From JAHEME01 sp034435035 (GTDB lineage: Bacteria; Chloroflexota; Anaerolineae; Aggregatilineales; UBA3940), in assembly GCA_034435035.1 (NCBI GenBank), contig DAOTXW010000009.1, positions 1 through 64,000 on the forward strand: a stretch of 64,000 bases of DNA, written 5' to 3'. The stretch's first letter is position 1. Each line of letters starts with the position of its first letter. Positions 56,813 through 64,000 of this stretch are shown here, one piece after another. The notes beneath the pieces are model-generated. The model was given only the letters and a program-made list of their open reading frames with translations. It searched no databases and was not told the origin of the DNA. The position numbers and the translations under genes were made by a program.

Positions 56813-57907
56813 CTACTCCGCCTGGAGCTTGCCACGATAGCGTGCGTAAACGGCATAGTCAACGCCCGTGCGGCGGGCAATATACTCCTCAGTGCGGGGG
56901 GCCAACTGCTGTCGGGCGGGGAGTCGCTCAGTTGCTTGCAGCACCATGGCATCTGAGCCTGCTCCTGATCCGTATGAAATCATCAAAATTCGATCTCCGG
57001 GCCTGGCAATATCCAACACGGCGCTCAGGCCCAGGAGTGATGAGCCGGCATACACATTCCCAATGCGCCCGGCCAGCAGGCCTGTCTGAAACTGTTTCTC
57101 GGTGAAACCCAGCATCTGTGCAGCGCGGGTAGGGAACTTTACGTTGGGCTGATGGAACACAACGTGCTGGAAGTCCCCCGGCTCGGCTCCTAATTCCTTC
57201 ATCATGACTTCTGCGGCAGAAATCACGTGCCGAAAATAGGCAGGCTCGCCGGTAAAGCGGTCACCATGGGATGGATAAATCTCATGCGCCCGCCGCCAGA
57301 AGTCCGGTGTGTCAGTCACATAGGAATAGGTGGCTTCAAAAACTGCCAGGCTGCTGCTGGCCTCGCCCATAAGATAGGCGGCCCCTCCCGCTGCGGCAGT
57401 GTATTCCAGCGCATCCCCTGGCCTGCCCTGGGCAGTATCCATGCCAATACTGAGTGTATAGTTGGCCATGCCGCTTCCTACCATCGCAATCGCAGCCTGC
57501 ATGGCTTCACTCCCCGCCTTGCAGGCGAACTCCCAATCGGCGGCCATGATATGCGGTGATGCCCCGATCGCTTCCGCCACAACGGTTGAGGATGGCTTGA
57601 CAGCATAAGGGTGTGATTCGCTTCCTACCCACACAGCGCGGATCAGCGCGGGGTCTATCTGAGCGCGGGCCAGAGCATTGCGAGCGGCCTCGATCGACAT
57701 GGTGATCACGTCTTCATCCAGGCCGGGTACAGATTTCTCTTTAATCGGAGTGCCGCCCTGCCCCCCTGTCCAGACCCGCGAAACTTCTGTGGCCGGAAGG
57801 CGGTAGCGCGGCACGTATGCGCCATAGCCAGCGATCCCTACCGCGCGCAGCGGCTTGAGCAGATGGCCGGTTGACACGGCTGTATCCTGATGCTCTTGTG
57901 TGTTCAT
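56813..57907 (-). CDS. Hydroxymethylglutaryl-CoA synthase (archaeal-like)
   Basis: 364 residues. It condenses acetyl-CoA with acetoacetyl-CoA in the mevalonate pathway. The thiolase-fold triad is visible: E97 in VWVGSESHPYAVKP, C129 in DWEFACKAGSE and H252 in VVFHQPNVKFP, with GNVYAGSSLLGL and ISYGSGAGSDAM nearby. The AVKPSS and WEFACKAG forms are those of archaeal and related bacterial enzymes with DUF35 partners. ATG 57907 comes 3 bases after the reductase stop, with AAGGA in the reductase end as ribosome site. Confidence 0.93.
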   Translation of the reverse strand: MNTQEHQDTAVSTGHLLKPLRAVGIAGYGAYVPRYRLPATEVSRVWTGGQGGTPIKEKSVPGLDEDVITMSIEAARNALARAQIDPALIRAVWVGSESHPYAVKPSSTVVAEAIGASPHIMAADWEFACKAGSEAMQAAIAMVGSGMANYTLSIGMDTAQGRPGDALEYTAAAGGAAYLMGEASSSLAVFEATYSYVTDTPDFWRRAHEIYPSHGDRFTGEPAYFRHVISAAEVMMKELGAEPGDFQHVVFHQPNVKFPTRAAQMLGFTEKQFQTGLLAGRIGNVYAGSSLLGLSAVLDIARPGDRILMISYGSGAGSDAMVLQATERLPARQQLAPRTEEYIARRTGVDYAVYARYRGKLQAE

Positions 57908-57910
57908 GGG

Positions 57911-59203
57911 CTAGTTGTCCTTCCCATCGTTATGTTCTAGAAGCTGTTGAGCCCGGACTGCTGTGATCTGCCCATCATTCATCATCTGTTCAGCAATCCG
58001 GTCGATATCCTCGCCGGCAGCGCCGGCGGCAATGGCAATCTGGCGAGCATGCAGGGCCATGTGCCCCTTCTGGATCCCCTCAGTGGCCAGGGCACGAAGC
58101 GCTGCCAGGTTCTGCGCAAGGCCAACTGCGACGATGATCTCGGCCAGCTCTTTAGCTGAGCGGGCCTGCAGGATCTTCAGGGAAACCTGTGCCGCCGGGT
58201 GAGCGCGCGTTGTGCCGCCCACCATCCCAACAGCCATGGGCATCTCAAGCGCCCCGATCAGGCTGCCATCGTCGGCCTGCCGCCACTCCGTCAGCGAGGT
58301 GTATTGACCGCTGCGTGCCGCGTAGGCATGAGCGCCTGCCTCGACAGCTCGCCAGTCATTACCGGTAGCAATCACTACCGGATCAATCCCATTCATAATC
58401 CCCTTGTTATGGGTAGCGGCCCGGTAGGGATCAACGGCGGCCATGGCCCATGCCTCGACAATTCCACGAACCACACGTTCCCCCGAGTATCCCTCAAAGG
58501 CCAGAGCTTGGGCAGGGACCCGGCATTCAGCGCGAGCCAGCCGACGATCCGCCAGATTTGAGAGGATACGCAGCCCAACACGACCGCCTGTGAGGTTAGT
58601 GATCGGGGCTGACAGCTGCTCGCATGCTGTGTTGACCATGTTGGCGCCCATCGCATCGCGGCAATCGAAAATAAGATGGACCACGAGCATGGGGCCAACA
58701 GGAGTATTGCGCAGCAACCGGACCTGGATATCGCGTGGGCCGCCGCCCAAACTTACTATCGTCTTGTCGCAGCAGGCGGCGATGTCCAGTAATTCGTTTC
58801 GGTGTGCCATAATGCTGGCAGCAGCGGATTGAAGATCGGGTAGGTCAAGAACCTGGATCTGGCCGATCATCTCGGGCTCGGTACTGCGAGTCCTGAAGCC
58901 GCCGCCTTCACGCACCAGCTTGGCCATGAAACTGGCGCCAGCAACTACTGATGGCTCCTCAACCGCCATCGGAATCAGCACATCACGCCCATTGATCTGG
59001 AAATTCGCGGCAATCCCCAGGGGGAGACCGAAAACCCCCACCACGTTCTCGATCATCTTATCAGCCAGCTCGGCGGGTAAGCCTGTTTCACCAAGCAGGG
59101 TTGCTTGCTCCGCTTGTGTCAGCTCTGCCCACTGGGCGACGATCTCTACCCGTGAGGCAATCGAGCGTTGGTGAAAACCGGGAAGCCGTGAAGAGTGTTC
59201 CAC
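57911..59203 (-). CDS. mvaA: Hydroxymethylglutaryl-CoA reductase, class II
   Basis: 430 residues, very similar in motif order to the Pseudomonas mevalonii enzyme: IENVVGVFGLPLGIAANFQI, catalytic Glu in VEEPSVVAGAS, the Asp of DCRDAMGANMVNT, the Lys of ATHNKGIMNGID and the His of RGHMALHAR-type GHMALHARQIA. GTG 59203 is chosen because the chain then begins EHSSRLPGF and its catalytic Glu falls at residue 83, the same number as in P. mevalonii. A TTG at 59227 is the longer alternative. The class II enzyme with a synthase next door suggests synthesis of isoprenoids by the mevalonate route. Confidence 0.92.
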   Translation of the reverse strand: MEHSSRLPGFHQRSIASRVEIVAQWAELTQAEQATLLGETGLPAELADKMIENVVGVFGLPLGIAANFQINGRDVLIPMAVEEPSVVAGASFMAKLVREGGGFRTRSTEPEMIGQIQVLDLPDLQSAAASIMAHRNELLDIAACCDKTIVSLGGGPRDIQVRLLRNTPVGPMLVVHLIFDCRDAMGANMVNTACEQLSAPITNLTGGRVGLRILSNLADRRLARAECRVPAQALAFEGYSGERVVRGIVEAWAMAAVDPYRAATHNKGIMNGIDPVVIATGNDWRAVEAGAHAYAARSGQYTSLTEWRQADDGSLIGALEMPMAVGMVGGTTRAHPAAQVSLKILQARSAKELAEIIVAVGLAQNLAALRALATEGIQKGHMALHARQIAIAAGAAGEDIDRIAEQMMNDGQITAVRAQQLLEHNDGKDN

Positions 59204-59216
59204 GCTGCTCTGCCCA

Positions 59217-59252
59217 TGACATGTCAAGGCCCACGGCTTTGCAGCGTGGGCC
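59217..59252 (-). promoter_or_regulatory. Leader palindrome and hairpin upstream of the mevalonate operon
   Basis: A perfect TGACATGTCA palindrome (59217-59226) adjoins a hairpin GGCCCACG / CGTGGGCC (59228-59252, 8-bp stem, 9-base loop). Further up, CCAGA-N5-TCTGG is another small inverted repeat (59250-59264). They lie in the 5' region of the reductase gene and could be an operator or leader structure. No clear promoter was found. Confidence 0.4.
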
Positions 59253-59327
59253 AGAGATTATCTGGTCAATTGAAATGTTAGCCGGCTTGCCCGTCAAAAC
59301 CTATCAAGAGGCTGTCAGGAGGGCACA

Positions 59328-59999
59328 TCACAGGGCATCAGGGCGCCACACATCCTCGCCGGGGGGCATGTTCTGCTGGCGGTACTGCTGGCAGCGGCGA
59401 GCCAGCTCGCGGGCCGACTCGTAGTAATCTGGCTCGCCGGGGCGGTGGCTGAGTTCATACTCAATGTAGGGCCCCAGCTTCTTCCAAGCCTTTACAACGA
59501 AGGGGCTGACCCACTTGATGACGGCATCACTGGTGATCCAATCCTGCTGGATCAGAAAACCGAGATGATCGAAGGAGTTGAGGACACGCTTCACATGCTC
59601 GCGGCCCTCAGGCGGCAGAGATGCAAGCCCGGCCTGAGGATCGTCGGGTAGATTCTGGTAAATCCAGCGGCGTGCCTCAATGTCCACTTCGGACATGAGC
59701 CGCGCAAAAATATCGTTGTAGATTCCCAGGTTGCGGTTGTCGGTCGACTCTCCGAGCTGCGCCAGCAGCACGACGCCGCCGCCGAAGACCTGGGCGACTG
59801 CTGCCGCCGCCGACAGCGCCTCCACCATGTCCCACAGGCTGAAGCGCACGCCAATCAGCTGGAAGAAGCCCCAGACAGTCAGGTTGAGGAGGAACCATAA
59901 TCCCAGAGAGATAATGCTAATGGTCGCTGCCATCAGGATAATCTGCCCGGTGGACATCTTTTTGACGGTTTCGGCGAGCCTCTCAATCCACTGCTTCAT
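59328..59999 (-). CDS. Membrane protein of unknown function (DUF4760-like)
   Basis: 223 residues. Two hydrophobic helices at about 18-48 and 60-83 (VEALSAAAAVAQVFGGGVVLLA), then a soluble helical domain with NRNLGIYNDIFARLMSEVDIEARRWIYQNL. This layout matches DUF4760 proteins as I remember them; the function of that family is unknown. It stands alone, 42 bases downstream of the deacetylase gene on the same strand. Confidence 0.65.
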   Translation of the reverse strand: MKQWIERLAETVKKMSTGQIILMAATISIISLGLWFLLNLTVWGFFQLIGVRFSLWDMVEALSAAAAVAQVFGGGVVLLAQLGESTDNRNLGIYNDIFARLMSEVDIEARRWIYQNLPDDPQAGLASLPPEGREHVKRVLNSFDHLGFLIQQDWITSDAVIKWVSPFVVKAWKKLGPYIEYELSHRPGEPDYYESARELARRCQQYRQQNMPPGEDVWRPDAL

Positions 60000-60041
60000 C
60001 TTCTTTATCTCCCGGCTAATTGGCGACCGCGCGCCAACTTC

Positions 60042-61178
60042 TCATCGGGTCGTCACGACGGTAACAAACGTGTTCAGATTCCAATCTCCGCGGATTCGCA
60101 GACGTTTGAGCTCCATCGGGTTATCTTTGGTGTGCAGAATACCGTTCATAGTGGTAAGAGCGCCCCAGTAGCCAACTTCCCTGGCGGTCTCGATGGTCAG
60201 TGCGTCGTATTTTCCGGCAGGGTAAGCCAGGAAGCGTGGAACGTAGCCCAGGTTGGCCTCAATGGTCTGGGCAGGGCCCAGCAGATGATAGAGCAGCCAG
60301 TCCCGGTCCCGGCCATTCATTTCAATGTGCTCGCGTCCGTGCACTTCAATGCTCATCCCGGCGGCGCTCATCTCGCGCAGCATATCCCATGACATATAGC
60401 CAGGCTGGTTGCGATCGGTGACATCGGTCAGGATGAAGAACGTCGCCGTATAACCCATTTCCTTCAGGGCCGGGAAGGCGTTTTCATAGTTGTCCACATA
60501 CCCGTCATCAAAAGTCAGAATGATCGGCTTGTCAGGCAGAGGCGGCCAACCAATGTTGAGCGCATAGATCAGATCATAAAGCGAGATCGTCTCGTAACCG
60601 TTTTCCTTGAGCCATCCCAACTGCTCGCGGAATGCTTCCGGGGATACGGACAGATCCTTGCGGTAAACATCCGCATCGGCCGGAGGGATGCTAAGGTAGT
60701 GGTACATCAAAATGGGGACTACAAACTGCCGATCTCGACTATCCGGGGTGGGCAACGGGGTTGAAGTGCTGGTAGGGCTAGGGACCGGCGTCTCTGTGGG
60801 AATCGGCGTCTCGGTCGGGGTCAGAGTGATGGTCGGTGTAGGGCTGGCAGTCGGAGAAGCCGTGGCTGTTGGTGTCTCGGTTGGGGTCGCTGTAGATGTT
60901 GGGGTAGCTGTGAACAGCGCAGCGAGGACCAGAGGCCGTTGATCAACGGGGCTGGCAGGCATGAAGGCCACCAGGCCAAATGCCACACACGAGACCAATG
61001 CGCTGGCCGCCAGACCCATGAGCAGCGCCCGGATCGGACGGCGAGGCGCAGCTGGCTTCTTCGCCTGGCGAGAAGGTGCATGAGCGGTTTTGCTCGGCCT
61101 TACGGTGCGTGAAGAAGCCGCGGCCTGGATTGGCAGTTTGGGATGCAGTTTGCTGGCCGGATGTTCTTTCTTGTTCAT
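60042..61178 (-). CDS. Membrane-anchored polysaccharide deacetylase family protein
   Basis: 378 residues. Basic N terminus, one helix (about 51-72), a Thr/Pro linker (about 90-145) and an extracytoplasmic NodB-type domain (151-378): PILMYHYLS, LTFDDGYVDNYENAFPAL (catalytic and metal Asp), SIEVHGREHIEMN (His ligand region) and LAYPAGKYD. It likely removes acetyl groups from a cell-surface glycan. ATG 61178 is chosen because a clear promoter lies between it and the longer in-frame start at 61238. Confidence 0.88.
   Translation of the reverse strand: MNKKEHPASKLHPKLPIQAAASSRTVRPSKTAHAPSRQAKKPAAPRRPIRALLMGLAASALVSCVAFGLVAFMPASPVDQRPLVLAALFTATPTSTATPTETPTATASPTASPTPTITLTPTETPIPTETPVPSPTSTSTPLPTPDSRDRQFVVPILMYHYLSIPPADADVYRKDLSVSPEAFREQLGWLKENGYETISLYDLIYALNIGWPPLPDKPIILTFDDGYVDNYENAFPALKEMGYTATFFILTDVTDRNQPGYMSWDMLREMSAAGMSIEVHGREHIEMNGRDRDWLLYHLLGPAQTIEANLGYVPRFLAYPAGKYDALTIETAREVGYWGALTTMNGILHTKDNPMELKRLRIRGDWNLNTFVTVVTTR
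60744..60911 (-). repeat. Thr-Pro low-complexity repeat region in the deacetylase gene
   Basis: About 56 codons of short imperfect TPT, TPTET and SPT units. Nucleotide repeats such as GTCGGTGT and GGGGTC variants recur. It encodes a flexible wall-spanning linker and is a likely site of length change between strains. Similar linkers occur in the proteins at 40375, 46389, 61298 and 62185. Confidence 0.7.
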
Positions 61179-61187
61179 AGCGTGCGG

Positions 61188-61216
61188 AGAATACCCTACA
61201 GCCACTTGAGTGTCAA
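61188..61216 (-). promoter_or_regulatory. Consensus promoter of the deacetylase gene, near-leaderless
   Basis: TTGACA (61216-61211), a 17-base spacer and TATTCT (61193-61188). The ATG begins only 9 bases after the -10, so transcription would start at or 2-3 bases before the start codon. No ribosome site is present, which agrees with leaderless translation. Confidence 0.7.
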
Positions 61217-61297
61217 TGCGCTGAACCGGCCGACGCATCTACAAAATACGCACAGGATGCTGTGAAATCATGCCTGGCTGCGCTATGATAGGAGCCT

Positions 61298-62185
61298 ATG
61301 TTGCGCTATCGACGATCCTGCCTTGCGAAAAGGTGCCGCCCGCTTCAGGTGCTGTGGCTGGCTGGCCTGACGACGATCGCTGGCATGGGGTGTGCCCCTC
61401 CTGCTTCGGCAGTCCTGCCAACCACCACCCCCGCTCCTGCAGCGATGGCCCCCTCGCCCACATTCACAGCACTACCACCCCCGACAGTCACACCCTATCC
61501 AACCATCACACCCTATCTGGCCGGCGGCGGGAACATGGGGGAAGTCTCGACTACTGAGCTGCCCCCGACGCCTGCGTCCACATCGATCCCCACAGCAACC
61601 GCCGGAAGTGCGGGCATTCTCCCGGCCATTCCTGACCTGGGGGCGGTGCTGTTCGGTGCAGACTTCTCGCGAGGATGGCCTTCAATTGACGAGAGTACTG
61701 CAAAGATCGCTCTTCGAAATGGGCAATACCTGTTTGAAATCGGTCCTTACGATGGCCGCTACTTCACCACCAACGCTGTCCGGACCAGCAACTACTACGC
61801 TCAGGTAGAGGCATTTCCGGATGAATGCCCGTCCGGGGGCGCTTACGGTCTGCTGTTCCGCTTCGTCGATAGTGGCAATTATTATGGCCTGATCCTGTTC
61901 TGCAACAATGCTTATTCTGTGACCGGGCGTACGAATGGTGCGCTGCAGAGCAGTCCGCTGCTGGCTGGCATGCTGCCGGCAGACATTGACGCGGCCAGCG
62001 GCACGCATGTGTTAGGGGTACTGGCGCAGAATGGCTCCTTCACATTTTATGTGGATGGGCAGGCACTTGGGTCGGCAAGCGATAGCCGGCACGAGAGCGG
62101 GGATGTGGCCATGTATGCACTCAGCCAGACCGCCGACGTCATGCGTGTTGCCTTCGACAATCTGGAGATCCGGGCGGTTCCCTAG
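61298..62185 (+). CDS. Exported lipoprotein with LamG/concanavalin-like domain
   Basis: 295 residues. Signal peptide with lipobox AGMGC (C32), a Thr/Pro-rich linker (about 40-110), then a beta-sandwich domain: VLFGADFSRGWPSID, NGQYLFEIGPYDGRYF, GAYGLLFRFVDSGNYYGLILF and FTFYVDGQALG, the pattern of concanavalin-like or DUF1080 folds that bind sugars. TATGAT at 61284-61289 may be the -10, and AGGAG sits 3 bases before the ATG. It is divergent from the deacetylase gene; a shared surface-glycan role is possible. Confidence 0.75.
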   Translation: MLRYRRSCLAKRCRPLQVLWLAGLTTIAGMGCAPPASAVLPTTTPAPAAMAPSPTFTALPPPTVTPYPTITPYLAGGGNMGEVSTTELPPTPASTSIPTATAGSAGILPAIPDLGAVLFGADFSRGWPSIDESTAKIALRNGQYLFEIGPYDGRYFTTNAVRTSNYYAQVEAFPDECPSGGAYGLLFRFVDSGNYYGLILFCNNAYSVTGRTNGALQSSPLLAGMLPADIDAASGTHVLGVLAQNGSFTFYVDGQALGSASDSRHESGDVAMYALSQTADVMRVAFDNLEIRAVP

Positions 62186-63387
62186 TGACTCTCCGGCACC
62201 GGGTTGAGCAGTGGTATCCGCCTGTGCTTCTTCTTGCCGCCATCGGTCTGGCTGCAATACTGGCACGGGCCTCCGCTTTCCAGAATCGACAGGAAGTCGA
62301 ATCGCCCGCGTCGGCACCCCCGTCTGGCAGCCTACCGACTCCTCCTCCCTTAACGCCTCTGCCAGGCATCCTATCCAAAACCACCCCGGCTTCCCTATAC
62401 ACTGAGTCGTCGGACCATACTCCGGCGGACGCCTGGGCAGCGGCGCTTCTCAACCGGCTTCTAATGAATATCCCCTCCGCCAATTGGGAAGATCAAACCG
62501 TGCTTCCGCTCAGACTTACGGGGAGTGCGCTGGTGCTTGGAGAGGATCCACTGACGCTCGATGCCGAGCGCCGCCTCCAATTGCTGGTAGCTAACGCGCA
62601 GACACCATCGGCGGCGCAGGAAGTCGGAGCCATCAGCCCTGAGGGCGGTGCGCTGGTATTATCTGTCAGCCGCCTGGATGCATCACAATCCGAGGCAAGC
62701 TGGCGGCTCAGCAGTGGCAGTGCCCGGATGGCATTAGCCGCACTTGTGGATCAGGCGCTGCTGCAAGGAATCGTCCTGACAGCTTCCTATCAATCGGGGG
62801 CTGTGCCGCAGCTCATTTTTTATGGCGCAATGTCTGCCGATCAGGTGGTAGCCACCCTTCCCGATCCGCCCCGTCAGGCTGTGCAACCCACCAGCACGCC
62901 AGCATTATCATCCCCGACTCCGACGCGTGTGCCCGAGGAATACCTGGGGCAGGTTGTGGCTGGAAAGCTGGCTCCCATCATCACAGCCGCAATTGAATAT
63001 GATCCTGACATGACACGGGCCTTTATAGAACGCCATCCCTGGACAGGAGTTCTCGATTCAACGGCCGAGGGCATTCGCGTGGGTGGGCGTCTGATCCCAG
63101 TAATGGATGCCCGGCAGATGACCTTTTATGCGGTTGCTCCCGGCGACCTTACCGGGCATGCCGAGCGATTCCTCACAGTGATCATTACTGCTGAGAACAC
63201 AACACGCTTTCCGGATGACCGGATCTACTTCCAGGGGCACCGCTTCGAGGAAATCCTTGATTGGGTGATTGTTGTGGCTGCCGAGAAAGGCGGGCGGCTG
63301 GTAGTTGCCTATGACGATCTGGGCCTCAGACAGGCCGTGACAATCATCGGATTTGTCTACTTTGATACACCGCTGCCTGGAAGCTGA
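62185..63387 (+). CDS. Hypothetical exported protein, 400 residues
   Basis: GTG start shares its G with the stop of the lipoprotein gene (TAGTG). One N-terminal membrane helix (about 13-30), a Pro-rich stretch (about 40-65), a soluble domain with FYGAMSADQVVATLP, a second Thr/Pro linker near 235-250 and a last domain to 400. I recognise no family. It is translationally coupled to the preceding lipoprotein. Confidence 0.65.
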   Translation: MTLRHRVEQWYPPVLLLAAIGLAAILARASAFQNRQEVESPASAPPSGSLPTPPPLTPLPGILSKTTPASLYTESSDHTPADAWAAALLNRLLMNIPSANWEDQTVLPLRLTGSALVLGEDPLTLDAERRLQLLVANAQTPSAAQEVGAISPEGGALVLSVSRLDASQSEASWRLSSGSARMALAALVDQALLQGIVLTASYQSGAVPQLIFYGAMSADQVVATLPDPPRQAVQPTSTPALSSPTPTRVPEEYLGQVVAGKLAPIITAAIEYDPDMTRAFIERHPWTGVLDSTAEGIRVGGRLIPVMDARQMTFYAVAPGDLTGHAERFLTVIITAENTTRFPDDRIYFQGHRFEEILDWVIVVAAEKGGRLVVAYDDLGLRQAVTIIGFVYFDTPLPGS

Positions 63388-63410
63388 TACCAATCAGGAC
63401 CAAACTGTGC

Positions 63411-64000
63411 TTAAAGCTCCCGGGTGATGGCGGCGATGATTACTTCCAGTGCGCTGACAACGGCACTCGTTGGGAGCGTACCGGACAGCCCCTGATCGTA
63501 CTCAGGTAGCAGGGGCACGTGAATGAAGCCGGCCGGTAGTGGCGGGGCGCAGCCGGCCAGATGATGCAGCATGCTGTAGAACACCTCATTGCATAGAAAA
63601 CGCCCCGGATCATCGGAGAGCCGGATCGGGATGTTGTGATGCTGGATAGCCGCCAGAATTGGCTTCAGCGGCAGGGTTGTGGTGTAGAAAGAGGGAGCGC
63701 CGTCGATAATCGTGCTTTCAGTGATCATCTGGCCCGCGTTGTCAGGGATTCTGAATTGGCGCTCATTATAGCCAGTAGTTTCCAGACAGAGCCCCTCGCG
63801 TGTGGCCTCGCCCAGGCAGATGATCATGTCAGGATAGGTTGCTTTAACTGCCGCGATGGCTTGCACAGAAGCGATACCAGATTCAACCGGAAGCAGTCGG
63901 CTGAAAAGCGCAATATCAGGTAACATAGGAACTCGCGCCTGGAGCCCATACAACGCTTCGGCAGATGCGTTTCTGGCACGACCCGCAAAGGGTTCGAAAG
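63411..64000 (-). CDS. pcp: Pyroglutamyl-peptidase I, N terminus outside window
   Basis: About 195 visible residues of a C15 cysteine peptidase that removes N-terminal pyroglutamate. The frame enters from the right edge with FEPFAGRARNASAEALYGLQ, matching the family's GFEPFG...NPS start, so only a few residues are missing; the TTG at 63953 is internal. The triad is visible: Glu in CLGEATREGL, Cys in GRFLCNEVFYSMLHH and His in AGFIHVPLLPE. Confidence 0.85.
   Translation of the reverse strand, partial: FEPFAGRARNASAEALYGLQARVPMLPDIALFSRLLPVESGIASVQAIAAVKATYPDMIICLGEATREGLCLETTGYNERQFRIPDNAGQMITESTIIDGAPSFYTTTLPLKPILAAIQHHNIPIRLSDDPGRFLCNEVFYSMLHHLAGCAPPLPAGFIHVPLLPEYDQGLSGTLPTSAVVSALEVIIAAITREL

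Noticed and set aside
59204..59227. TTG start at 59227 for HMG-CoA reductase
   Set aside because: The GTG at 59203 reproduces the numbering of the P. mevalonii enzyme (catalytic Glu at 83) and its N-terminal SRLP segment.
61179..61238. Longer deacetylase start at 61238
   Set aside because: A consensus promoter lies between it and ATG 61178, so the upstream codons would not be transcribed from it.
1..64000. tRNA, rRNA, CRISPR array, insertion sequence or prophage
   Set aside because: Gaps between genes are short, and I saw no cloverleaf, no regularly spaced repeats and no transposase, integrase or phage gene.

Overview
The window looks like a chromosome segment from a free-living, moderately GC-rich bacterium of the phylum Chloroflexota (Anaerolineae-like). 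This is inferred from gene families, not from an rRNA: Chloroflexota-type hypothetical proteins, Thr-Pro-rich exported proteins, F420 genes and a class II HMG-CoA reductase occur together. I see no rRNA, tRNA, CRISPR array, transposase or phage gene.

Positions 1-38125 are one block read entirely on the plus strand. It is a selenium-linked purine catabolism island: adenine deaminase, YgeY, YgeW, carbamate kinase, a BMP-type nucleoside ABC transporter, two PLP enzymes, a GPH symporter, SsnA, three sets of molybdenum hydroxylase subunits, XdhC, YqeB and a YqeC-MocA fusion. In E. coli and clostridia these families turn purines and urate into ammonia, carbamoyl groups and ATP through carbamate kinase. 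Hydantoinase, YgfK and a canonical YgeX are not in the window. A near-complete set for the later steps of coenzyme F420 synthesis (npdG, cofE, an FbiB-C-like nitroreductase, cofD, cofC and an LLM oxidoreductase) sits inside this block at 16853-21616.

From 38133 to 46177 come a second large membrane glycosyltransferase, an Ig-like membrane protein, purine nucleoside phosphorylase, a nickel/cobalt ECF transporter (cbiMQO) and selD. The selD gene reads through an in-frame UGA at its catalytic position and carries a SECIS-like hairpin, so it is very probably a selenoprotein. It supplies selenophosphate both for Sec and, plausibly, for the Se-dependent hydroxylases of the first block.

From 46389 to the right edge the content is mixed: an S41 peptidase, ComEC with a degraded beta-lactamase-like domain, an orphan 7TM histidine kinase, 8-oxoguanine deaminase, FolD, an orphan solute-binding lipoprotein, a mevalonate operon (HMG-CoA reductase, HMG-CoA synthase and two DUF35-type zinc-ribbon proteins), a membrane-anchored polysaccharide deacetylase, two exported proteins of unknown function and the 3' part of pyroglutamyl peptidase.

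Most promising for follow-up: the UGA-containing selD with its SECIS; the membrane-segment insertion inside the second ATPase domain of the nucleoside transporter; the phosphorylase-like unknown protein and small membrane protein placed between hydroxylase subunits; and the TGCAA-repeat operator over the cbiM promoter.
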